From Euptelea pleiosperma (taxonomy: Eukaryota > Streptophyta > Magnoliopsida > Ranunculales > Eupteleaceae): a stretch of 64,000 nucleotides of DNA. The position numbers and the translations under genes were made by a program. The DNA is taken from positions 17,615,913 through 17,679,912 of the forward strand of contig CM068547.1 in NCBI GenBank assembly GCA_035048495.1. Direction: 5' to 3'. This document shows positions 34,035 to 44,174 of the stretch, piece after piece. A model generated the notes under the pieces. It was not told where the DNA came from and did no database searches. It saw nothing but the letters and a program-made list of their open reading frames with translations. Position 1 is the first letter of the stretch. Every line of letters begins with the position of its first letter.

Positions 34035-35949
34035 CAACTCCCAACCAGCATATTGCCAATCCTTGGCAATTAGTGCGAAATAAATGAGTTTAAAAGGGCT
34101 CTGCACATGCTACACACTTTTTCATATTAGCTCAAGGAAAACACCGTTCGTCAAATCATTGAATGGATGCAAAAAAAAATAGTAACATGCTAGCAAAGAG
34201 TTGGAAAGTTTTGGTAAGACTACAGACTGATAATCATGACCCAGAATAGTCAGACTCTGCGTGTGTGTGTGCTCAACATTCTCGTCATCTTGCAGTAAAG
34301 ATTTCCAGATCACCTATAAGTTTGTATGCCTCGACCTCAATTCTCACTTGTAAACTACTCAGAATGGAATCACTCAAGAAGGGTTTTCTTCTTTTCTCTC
34401 AATTTATATGTGAGGAGATGTGTTGATATATGAAAACAAAGATCTCACATATGTATTATTTAAAGGAAGGACATCTTTGATAGAAGAAGATCTCATGATT
34501 GAAATACCACTTCACTCGGGAACGTCAGATCAAACTCTATAGCTTCTCTTTCTCCAATCTCCATATTTTATGATCGTACTATCCTAGAATCAAGTAGGAC
34601 TTTCCAGGGTTGTAATGAGGCTTAGGTCAGGTGTAGAAAGATAAAGGGATATAGGATTTCAAAGATCTTGAGAGGATATTTCTATTTTCTTGCATTTTTC
34701 CTGCGGTGTAACACCATTATCTGGTTCTTTTTCCTTTTTTCGTATTTTTCTCTTTTTCTCGATATTTCTGAGACTGCTCAATTTTTTTTTAGCTCTTTTT
34801 CATACTTTCTTTCCATATTTTGTTTTCAGCTTGAACCACTTTCTTTTCCTTTTGATTTTTCTTCTTTACTTTTCTTTTCATGGTATACCCACATCAGTTA
34901 TTCTTTTGTCCATCTCAAAATAAGGATAGCTAGTCATGCTTCGTAGCTGGACTGGGTTTTAGGTTGATGGGTTTATAAAGAAAATACTTTTATAGAATGG
35001 CTCAAGGGGTTTCTAGTGAAGTATAATTCAGGTGAGTAAAAAGGCTGAATGGTTCAGAAAAATGGCCTAAGTCATTTTCTAGAGTTTGTACTATCATGTA
35101 TACTGTCTTGACTGGATACAGAGAAAGTTCTGTTGTAGTAATCCAATTTTGATGTCGTTCCGAGTTCCATGATCAAATAAAAGGGTAATGAGATCTCTCA
35201 ACGAATATTGCGGGCAAGAAGAATAGTGAGTCATCTTGTGACTCAGAATTGTTGTATAACCCTCTGAATTGATTAAAGGCTCGAAAGCTCACTGGGTTAG
35301 GTCTCCACAATTATTCTCACAGGATCTCTAGAATTTCTAAACTTAGGATGACTTTGATATTGATAGTGTACAATTGTGCCGAATATGAGTTTTTTTGAGT
35401 TTTCAAACCTGCAGTAGTCACGCTTGACTTGACTCAACGCTAACTTTAAACAAAAATTGACATCCTCAATACTGACTTAACGGAGGTTTTCAGCTAATCA
35501 AAGTCAGGGTATTTGACACATTTTTGAAATTCTAGAAAACTTTTGGAGAACATCTAAAATCACCCCAAAAATAAGATTTTTTTTTTATCAAAATGAAGAC
35601 ATGAGTTTTGGTAAATACCCACCCCCAACCAACATACAGCACCGTCCTCGGTGCTCATGACCGGGACATAAAATAATAAAAAATCAGTGATGATGATGCA
35701 AAGGTTCAGGAAGGATGTTACCAAATCGGCAGAAACTCGACAGTGTGTGGTTCCTGATGATCGGAAGAATGAATGTACCTGCATTTTTAGAGATATAACA
35801 GTAATAACAAATGCATGAGACTCATGTACTCTAGGAAAACCGGAATTGCCTTTCCGAAAGTGCTAAGTTTTACGTCTTCAGCCAGACATGACAGGGGTGA
35901 CAGGCACCCCCAACCAAGTTGGAGCACAGGAGACTGAGTGTATCATCAG
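34035..35949 (-). mobile_element. Athila remnant I, 3' noncoding region
   Basis: Noncoding interior between polypurine tract (34035-34046, minus) and integrase. No envelope-like frame was recognised. It holds the conserved hairpins at 35638-35655 and 35894-35910. The part 34610-35940 matches 25806-27150 in the same orientation. Confidence 0.75.
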
Positions 35950-36489
35950 TTGACATAGACAGGATCGATGAGATCAATCTCAAAAGTCTGAAGGAACGAT
36001 ACATCAAGTTCATGGAACTGCTTTAGACGCTGGCCATTTACCTAGAATGAGGAGTGATCCTTGGGATCCTCAATAGTGATTGCCCCAAAGGGTGTGACTG
36101 CGGTGACCGTATAAGGACCGGTCCACCTAGATTTCAATTTCCCAAGGAAGAGATGGAGACGAGAATTATAAAGAAGGACCTTCTATCCTGGATGGAACTC
36201 TTTCCTGAGGATGCTCTTGTCATGTATCCACTTCATCTTTGCTTTGTAATTCTTGGACAAGTTGTAGGCATCATTTCTGAGTTCTTCTAACTCATTCATT
36301 TGAAGTTTCCTCTCCTTCCCTACGATTTCTAGGTCGAAGTTAAGCTTCTTAATGGCCCATAAGGCACGATGTTCAATCTCTACCAGAAGATGACAGGGTT
36401 TCCCAAAGACCAGACGATAGGGAGACATATTGAGTGGTGTCTTGTAGGTGGTTCTGTACGCCCATATAAAACTGTAGTTTTTTATCAAC
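35950..36489 (-). pseudogene. Athila integrase C-terminal part
   Basis: On the minus strand the segment reads [40 protein letters not shown], then [12 protein letters not shown] and [19 protein letters not shown], a strong match to the Athila/Tat gypsy integrase region after the catalytic core. A TAG replaces a Gln codon after FHPG. Beyond it, VLLYNSRLHLFPGKLKSRW and TGPYTVTAV continue the C-terminal domain to about 35960. The catalytic core, RNase H and RT are missing because a plus-strand LTR-A begins at about 36490. Confidence 0.92.
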
Positions 36490-37303
36490 ATTTCTACGTA
36501 AGAGTTTCTCTCATTGCGTAAAACATATTTTTCTGATTAAAATGGTATATTCGCATGCATTCATACGCATTTATTTGACCCACATGCGAAGTCATTCTCA
36601 TTACGTGATTTTTTTATCATAGGAGCACTAATCAGGCAATTGTGATGGAATGCGGGCCCACAATCAACTTCCAGAACCTAGGATAAAATCTCAAGAGCCA
36701 ACAGGCTGAGGATGAGGAGATATAGGCCAAAGACGGGAAGAGCCAGATAAGTCGAAAGAATCGAGGGACGACCAAGAGAGAAGGAGAGACAAGCCCTCAA
36801 AGAAGAGACTAAGGAGATTAAAGCTTATAAACCAACACAAGGCGAGTGCTTGCTCAGTTGGTGAAGCATGCAGAAGACCAAGTTAAAGACCAGGGTTCAA
36901 GACCCTATGCTAGCATTTTTCTCCCTATATTTTTCTGTAATAATTTCTCTCTCCTCTTTCTAAACCCCCATTCTCTCTCTCCCATCAAATCTCATTGGTC
37001 CGATCCTCTCACCCTTTGAAGTCACTCGATCCGACGACCTATCTTGGCCGATCTCCATCATTTAGTCATCCATCCAATCATTATCATCCGCTTACCATCC
37101 GATCTCTTCGATCGTCATCCATCTCACCATCTCTTAAAATCCAAAGGCCCTAATTTGCGCGAACTAATCCCAAGTGCGGATGATATCCGACATGAATCCC
37201 TATACAAGAATTACCATTTTTGCAAGAATTAAATCCAAAAAGGTACAAATTTTGTTAGAATTAGGGTTTCAGTAACCAACGACGTGAAAAAAACCTAGTT
37301 TCA
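36490..37303 (+). repeat. LTR-A copy, 5'-truncated and internally shortened
   Basis: It starts inside the conserved 5' block (TTCTACGTAAGAGTTTCTCT), lacking about 60 bp, and ends CCTAGTTTCA. It holds the best-preserved tRNA-like module, but the long leader is deleted. It interrupts another LTR-A whose end follows at 37304. Confidence 0.85.
36843..36920 (+). promoter_or_regulatory. tRNA-like Pol III module of LTR-A (best copy)
   Basis: Box A TTGCTCAGTTGG (36850-36861) and box B GGTTCAAGACC (36894-36904) are 44 nt apart, as in a tRNA. A D-arm-like GCTCAGTTGGTGAAGC and a T-arm-like AGGG-TTCAAGA-CCCT are visible, and TTTTT follows at 36916. The acceptor stem does not pair. Confidence 0.65.
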
Positions 37304-37883
37304 ACAATCATCAATCCTATTGAGGTCGATCCAATCGGAGTTGCACCATCTACCTCTTCAATGGTATGCTTCTCTCTAATTCATCTCTCTAACCTTCCTA
37401 CCTTCTTTCTCTTTCTTCTTTTCCTCTCTACCTTTACATGCTTTTTAGGGTAATATTTTAATGATTTTCTAGATTAATTTGGTTTAATGTTATTTTTGTT
37501 GTAAAGCATTTGAACAAGCATTGTAAGCATTTGTTTTTAGTTTAATGAACAAGTTTTAAATTCAAGTTTAAGTTGTTTTCATTTATTTTATGTTTTTCAT
37601 TCTCGTTTCTCTTATGCTTTTTCATTCTAATAGTTTTATCAACAATCTCAAGCATATTTTAAATCAACCTCCACCATTCTCACCCTTCCATTTATTCTGA
37701 GTATTTTTCTGATTATTCTTGTTTCTTATTGTGTTAACTAATCCCGAGTGTGGACGATATCCGACATGAGCCACTATGCAAGTATGCTTATTTGCAAATT
37801 AAGTGAACCGATTCGGAGAATTTACAAATATTGTTGAAAACTAGAGTTTTTGTAACCAACGTCGCAGAAAAATCTTACTTTCA
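37304..37883 (+). repeat. LTR-A 3' end, 5' LTR of Athila derivative II
   Basis: Leader remnant, CT-rich tract, conserved block ATCCCGAGTGTGGA and terminal TTTCA, directly followed by a primer-binding site. Confidence 0.85.
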
Positions 37884-37885
37884 AA

Positions 37886-37899
37886 TGGCATCGTTGCCG
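37886..37899 (+). other. Athila II primer-binding site (tRNA-Asp-like)
   Basis: TGGCATCGTTGCCG lies two bases after the LTR end. It differs by two bases from the Athila-type tRNA-Asp primer site TGGCGCCGTTGCCG. Confidence 0.75.
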
Positions 37900-39413
37900 C
37901 TCGGTTGACGGGATTGCAAACAGACGAACAAGAATTCGAAAAGCTGTTTAATCTTCAAGATCCGATCCAAATCAGAAACTTTCCATTTTATTTTTCACAT
38001 TTTCCACTTATTATTTTAATGCCTCGGACGGCCGAGTGCAAAATTATAATAACTTAGGGATTCATTTTCTCTCTTTTTAGAATAACTGCTAGATAATTTA
38101 TTAATTAAAAAATACAAAAAATATTAGGGTCAAATTTCAATTCTGCTATTTCTAGTTAGATCACCATTGGTTATTTGATTCATAAGGTTTCCAACTCTGG
38201 GTAATTCAAAAGTAGATATTTTCGAACCCTAATTCGAGAATAGCTAAAGTTGAATTTCAAACCCTAATTGGACCTAATTCACAATACCTACCCTAAATCA
38301 TTGCGTGTTTCTTGAAACCCCAAAGGCGGTATACCTTCTCTACCATACCATACCATAGACCATTGTGGACTAACGTGATTGCGGATTGCGATTATCAAGT
38401 GAGTAGGGAGCGAAAGCTCAAAGAGGTGGAGTCGGGCCCAAGCCCATTTGGATACCCCTCCTTATCTCACGGAGGAGACCCCTTGCGTAGCCAATGGGTA
38501 GGTAAGTTTCTACACCTTGCCTTGAGTGCGATTGTGATCATTGTGCAAACACTGTGCTGATTGTTTATTTGCTTTTGCAACACTTATCGAAATTACTTAG
38601 TTTGGCCATAATAAAATACATAAAGAGCAAACCCAGCTCTAACTTAAAATTGGTGGGATTTCGTCATTCCAGCTTTTGTGCAACCATAGCCAAGAATTAA
38701 AATCAATCAAGAAGTGGAACCCAATTAGATCGGTGTTCGAGGAAAACTCTACATAAAGCGACCCCTTCAAAGGTCAAATCGATTAAGTACATGAGTACGG
38801 GTCCCTGTTATCTAGCACACCCATAGGTCCGTACTACTCAAGTATACTAAGCTTGTAAGTGGCCTCCTTGATTGTCTGTCGGATTAGCTTAGTGTCTAAT
38901 TAGGAACACGAACCAACCCTAGCTCCTCTTCTGGGAAAACTCATCTTCACGCTTGACAAATCCGGTTAGTTTGGGGCGTACTTAAGTCAACCGATGTGCC
39001 ACACGTCTGCCTAGGCTTCAGATTATCTTGCAGTCAACTTGAGTTAGTACTAGCGGATTTGCTTTGAAGAGTGTATACTGGTGAGAACCTACAGAGTAAA
39101 AAGTTGGTCCGGCGGGTAATTGAAGATAAACCAGTGGTCTGCGCATTGTCATAATCTACACTATCCCTACACTAACAAGATAATTCATAATACTATCTTG
39201 ATTGTTTAGGTTAAGATTATCTGTTGCTCTGTGTGCATCATCTAGGCTCATTCAGTTTCATAACCTCTTGCCGACTCTAGGGGCTTTCTTTTTAAGCATA
39301 TGCCCATTTGGATTTGATCCATCCCGAGACTGATTCGATCTGAGAGTCAGTCTATCGCACCGGTATCTATCACCTAATCTATCTCCCCCCTCTAAGAGAC
39401 TCACATCTCTCTG
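37900..39413 (+). other. Athila II 5' leader
   Basis: Noncoding leader between primer site and gag, homologous (inverted) to 27600-28640 and 60030-61085. It has the phrase TAGGGAGCGAAAGCTCAAAG and a GGTAGGTAAGT-like site near 38498. No gene is seen. Confidence 0.7.
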
Positions 39414-40300
39414 ATGGTTGCTGAACGACCTCTATTCGAGACCTACCACAATTTCTTTGAAGTTCTAGGCGATAACTCCGACCACTGGTATACCAATCCT
39501 GAGTGTCATCATGACACTCCAGTTTCACACACTTCCATGGGACATGAAGCACAGGGCGATCCAGTGCTAAAATTCCTACTTAAGGATTTGAAAAAATCAG
39601 TTTCCGCCCTTGATGTTCCGGTCCAGAAGCCTGTTTATCACTCCAAATCTGTGGGATATTTCCCTCATGTCCAGGAAGAGGTCTGTAATTTTAGTACATA
39701 TGAACCTCCACTGTAGACCTCCTACAATAACACGTATTATCCAAACAATGGAAGTCACAATAACTTTGAATGGGAACAACAGTCTTTTCCAAAGCAGCAA
39801 CTGCAACAGGATCGATATCAATCTGGGTTTCACCAACCCTGTGGACAATATGATGGGCAGTACTCAAATCGTAGTACGAGCCAAATCCACAGACTGAATA
39901 TTTTGGCCAACAGTGGACCCCGCAAGAATTTCAGATTCAGCAAATAGTCTCAAACTCAGATCCTTCATATAACTTTCATACTCAGTCGGACTACATTCAA
40001 GAGTTGGCACCTCAGCTTCCTTTAGCTGAATCGCCACAGTCTACTACTAAACCTAGTCTAGAAGAACTCCTCTCTCAATATATCATCCAACAACAGCACT
40101 CCATGGAGAGCTTGGAACACCGTCTAGGTGAGTTAGAATCTGAGAGAGAGGAAGTTAACTTCACTAGCCAACCTATGGCTTATCTAGAGGGGAATACCAT
40201 GGCCACAGTCCATAATGAGGAGTCGCACAACTGGACCCAGTACCATACTTTACAAGAGGAAATTGAGGTTGCTACACAATGGATCAAACAACAATATTGA
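39414..40300 (+). pseudogene. Athila II shortened gag
   Basis: The frame opens MVAERPLFETY, parallel to MADECPLIETY at the start of the minus-strand gag at 60026. It then jumps directly to a segment aligning with the late gag (DHWYTNPECHHDTPVSHTSM, GHEAQGDP, KKSVSAL). The capsid core and its FRGLP-type segment are missing. After a stop at 39716 and frame changes, a C-terminal coiled-coil-like part (40004-40300) reads LEELLSQYIIQQQHSMESLE, HRLGELESERE. The CX2CX4HX4C knuckle of the other copy is not recognisable. It is a deletion derivative. Confidence 0.75.
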
Positions 40301-40384
40301 TGAGTCAGAGTCTCCATCTTCGGTGTCCTTCAAAGCATCAACTTCTGAACCTGGCTTAGAGGAATCATCTACCCTGATGATTCA

Positions 40385-40936
40385 TTGTCTACACTTGAAG
40401 ATGACAATCCAGGCACTGAGCACTGTCTAGATAGTGCCATCCCAGTTGTCCTGGCACCACCATTTCTCACCATCGCTGATGCACACATCGGGTGTAGGGA
40501 TGATGACATGTCGACGACATTTGACAATCTCAAAGCAGAGGTTATCATTTTTGAACATCCAACATACGTCGATATTGTCGATACACCATGTGCCGTTGAG
40601 AGTCTACTTTCAGACTCTCCCATGGAAAAATTATCCCAGTGTCAAGAACACTTTGAGCCTGACTTCATCTCCGAGTCAGACAATTTTGGTATTACTAATC
40701 TGCAAAAGTCTGTTCCATTCAGATACATTCCCGCTAGACTCAATGAGTCTGCGGCTCTGCTAACCATGGTCAGAGGACTCACTACTACTCTCCTCTCAGT
40801 TTTTACTGAGAAGCTTCTCTCCATCCCCACTGAACTAAATGTTTTTGCGGGTCTGTTCAGAGCACTTACTGTACTTCTCTCAGTTTACACTAAGAAAGAC
40901 CTGTTCTACACAGATATATCTAGACAAGGGATATGA
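40385..40936 (+). CDS. Uncharacterised 183-residue ORF after the Athila II gag
   Basis: Open from ATG 40385 to the stop at 40936. It is moderately acidic in the first two thirds (EDDNPGTEHCLD, CRDDDMSTTFDN, SESDNFG) and more basic and hydrophobic at the end (LLSVFTEKLLSIPTELNVFA). I recognise no domain, zinc site or catalytic motif. It overlaps a competing frame from 40215 and lies where pol would normally follow gag. It may be a degenerate spacer or a captured sequence. Nothing shows it is translated. Confidence 0.35.
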   Translation: MSTLEDDNPGTEHCLDSAIPVVLAPPFLTIADAHIGCRDDDMSTTFDNLKAEVIIFEHPTYVDIVDTPCAVESLLSDSPMEKLSQCQEHFEPDFISESDNFGITNLQKSVPFRYIPARLNESAALLTMVRGLTTTLLSVFTEKLLSIPTELNVFAGLFRALTVLLSVYTKKDLFYTDISRQGI

Positions 40937-41009
40937 TAATAGTCTCTATTCCACCATTGGAATCGAAAGACTGCAGATTCACTCAGTCTCTATGAGTTTT
41001 AACCTGGTT

Positions 41010-41030
41010 GGGGGTACTTGATATACCCCC
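41010..41030 (+). other. Conserved stem-loop (Athila II copy)
   Basis: Arms GGGGGTA and TACCCCC with a 7-nt loop CTTGATA. Homologous hairpins lie at 27099-27117 and 35894-35910. Confidence 0.7.
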
Positions 41031-41329
41031 GTCATGTCTGGCTAAAGACGTAAAACTTAGCACTATCAGAAAGGCAATTCCAGTATTCCTAGAGTACATG
41101 AGTCTCATGCATTTGTTATTACTGTGATATCTCTGGACATGCAGGTACATTCATTCTTCCTATAATCAGGTACCACACACTATCGAGTTTATGCCGACTT
41201 GGTAACATCCTCCCTGAACCTTTGCATCATCATACTGATTTTCCATCATTTTATGTCCCGGTCATGAGCACCGAGGATGGTGCCGTGTTTAAGTTGGGGG
41301 TGGGTTACCAAAATCATGTTTTGCTTTTG

Positions 41330-41330
<1 letters not shown>

Positions 41331-41388
<58 letters not shown>

Positions 41389-41390
41389 TA
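41331..41390. repeat. (TA)n(GA)n compound microsatellite
   Basis: About 20 TA units followed by about 9 GA units. The sites in the other two copies have short T-rich runs instead. Confidence 0.95.
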
Positions 41391-43047
41391 GAGAAATCTT
41401 GTGTTTTTGGGTGTGATTTCATGTGATTTTCGAAAATGCCCTGACTTGATGAGTAAAAAGTTTCTGGAAAGTCTATTTATTGAAAATGATGTCTATTTTG
41501 AAAAATCACTTATTAGCTCTTCATTCAGTTTGAAGGCAAACATTACTACAGTGGATTGAAAAATCTTTGATAACTCAGATTCAACTAAAATGTTCACATA
41601 TCAACGTCAGAATTATCCAAAGTTTAGATTATCTAGAGATCCAAGAAGAACAATTGTGAAGACCTAACCCAGTGAGCTTTTGAGCTTTTCATTATTTCTG
41701 AGGGTTATAAAAGTATTCTGAGTCACAAGATGACTCACAATTCTTCTAGTCCCCAAATATTTCCATTGAGTGATCTCATTAATTTTTGCTTTGGTCATGG
41801 AACTCAGAACGACTTAAAATTCAGATTATTACATAAAGAACCTTCTCTATATCCATTCGAGACATCAAAGATGAAAGTACAAACCCTAGAAAATGATTTA
41901 GGCCATCTTTTTAACCAATTAGACTTTTTAGCTTCCCTAACATATATACCATTAGAAACCATTTTTGAGCCTGTTAATGAAAACCTTTTTCTTGTTAAAC
42001 CCATTAACCTATAACCCAATCCAGTTATGAAGTATGACTCGCGACCCTACTTCAGAGAAGGATAGAGAAATAATTGATATGGGTGTACCATGAAAAGAAA
42101 AGTCAAGAAAAATTGAAGAAAAAGACAAGTGGTTCAAATTGAAAAGAATATATGAAAAGAAAGTATAGAAAAGAGTTGAAAACAAAATTAAGCAGTCTTA
42201 GAAATATCAAGAAAAAGAGAAAAATAAAAGAAAACAAAACAAAACAAATGGTTCGAGCTGAAAAGAAACATGATCCGAAAGAAAGAAAGAAAGAAAGGAA
42301 AAAGAATCTGAAAAAGAATTTTGAACAATATCCAAAAAGATAAAAATTGGAAAAAGAAAAGAAGAAAAGTCAAGAAAATACTATACTTGAGAAAAGTTAC
42401 AAAGAATAGTGAGATACCCTCTCAGAATATTTGAATACCAGAATATCCTTCTTTTCTGAACTTATCCTAAGCCTCAATACAACCTATGCAAGTCCTATTT
42501 GATTCTAGATTTGTACCATCCTCAAGTGTAAAGAATGGAGAAAAAAAAATTATAGAGTTTGATTCGACGTTCTTAAGTGATATGACATTCCAATCATGAG
42601 ATCTTCTTAAATCTTCTTATACCCTCCATTCAAGAACTATATATGTGAGACGTTTGCCAGTTTTTATATTCATCTCCTCACATATAATTTGAGAGAAAAG
42701 TATAAAACCATTTCTGAGTGATTCACTTTTGAGTGGTATAAAGTGAGGATTGAGGTTGAGGCATAGAGTCTCTAAGAAGATCCAGATATCTCTACTATCA
42801 GATAAGGATGATGTTGAACACATACACACACACTGAGTCTGGGTAATCTTTTATTTTAAGGTCCATTTGTAGAAGTGTTGCATTTTGCTGATTAGTTCTA
42901 ATTTATAAATGATTTCTTCCATCCTTAAAATAATCTGACAAAACGGAGTTTTTTCTGAGTAATGCAAATAAGTTTTCTAGCATGTTATGCCTAGACCTCT
43001 TTCGCTCACTTATTGTGCAATAATTGCCAAGGATTGGCAATATGCTA

Positions 43048-43058
43048 ATTGGGGGTTG
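43048..43058 (+). other. Athila II polypurine tract
   Basis: ATTGGGGGTTG lies immediately before the 3' LTR start TGATATTCGC. Confidence 0.7.
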
Positions 43059-43438
43059 TGATATTCGCTCAAAAGTGCTTATTTTAAGCCATTATCCTTA
43101 TAGCGATGTCGCATTCTCCTACGTAAAACTTGGCTTTTCATCGACTTTTCTACATAAGAGTTTCTTCCATTGCATAGAACGCATTCTTTAGACGAAATCG
43201 ACTATTTGCATGAAGTAAACGCATTTTAGATAGTCCAGTATCAATCTGTTTTAGTTGAATCTCATTACGTACTTTTTCACTTGCAGGAAACCCTATCGAG
43301 CGATTCTCGAAGACTGACGGGCCCACTATCAACCACAAAAGACTTCTATCAAAGCTTAAAGAGCTAGCAGGCTAGGATAAAAAGATAGAAGACATGTACG
43401 GGCAAAGCTAGAGGATTGTAGAGCCGGAACAAAGACTA
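43059..43438 (+). repeat. LTR-A start, 3' LTR of Athila II (truncated)
   Basis: It starts TGATATTCGCTC and keeps the conserved 5' block to about 43438, where copia LTR sequence takes over. Confidence 0.88.
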
Positions 43439-44119
43439 AGGGAAAAACTACGGGACCACGTCCAGACAGAAAGTATCACTAACTGAAAAGTTAAACGAAA
43501 CAAAGGTTACCTACGCAGCACCGTTGCAAATACATCATCCAACCTTAGCCAATGCCCACTGCCGATGTGTCCACGTCCTCTGAGTCAACGCCACGAATCC
43601 ACGCGCGCCCTTCCAGCCAATAAGCCTTATCCGCTTGTTCAGTTTGATACACCCCAAACCTACTGATATTCGCTTAAAAGTGCTTATTTTAAGCCATTAT
43701 CCTTTAGCGTTATCACACTCTCCTACATTAAACTTTGCTATTTATCTACTTTTCTATGTCAATCTCTTTCATTGCGTAGAACACACTTTTCTGGACGAAA
43801 TGGTATATTTGCATGCATTAAACGCATTTCTGACAGTCTAGATATGAAGCCGTTTTGATTAAATCTCATTACGCGCTTTTCGTTATTGCAGGAAATCGGA
43901 TCGGGCTATTCTCGAGACTTGCGGACCCACGATCAACCATAGAAGCCTAATATCAAAGCTTAAAAGAGCCATCAGGCTATGACTAGAAGATACAGGCCAA
44001 GTACAGGTCAAGTCAGAGGATCAAAGAGCCAGATAAAGATTCAAGAGAGAGGCAAAGTTGAAGACTAAGAGACGGGCCAAAGTGATTAAAAACTGCACCA
44101 AAGGACATAAATTGACGGC

Positions 44120-44174
44120 TTACGTGATTGGTGAAGCCGACTGAAGATTACATTGAAGATCAGGGTTCAAGACC
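44120..44174 (+). promoter_or_regulatory. tRNA-like Pol III module of LTR-A
   Basis: Box A-like TTACGTGATTGG (44120-44131) and box B GGTTCAAGACC (44164-44174), 44 nt apart, with TTTT following near 44187. Confidence 0.55.

Larger units (their letters stand above)
40937..43047 (+). mobile_element. Athila II 3' noncoding region
   Basis: Homologous (inverted) to 34035-35949 and partly to 25806-27150. It contains the hairpins at 41010-41030 and 41268-41283, a TA/GA microsatellite (41331-41390) and A-rich stretches (42090-42380). It leads to the polypurine tract. No pol and no envelope-like ORF were recognised. Confidence 0.75.

Noticed and set aside
34035..36489. Envelope-like ORF between integrase and 3' LTR of Athila remnant I
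   Set aside because: No long frame or transmembrane pattern was found; only short frames remain.
36843..36920. A functional tRNA gene
   Set aside because: The acceptor stem does not pair and no clear anticodon arm exists. Only the promoter boxes and T-arm are tRNA-like.
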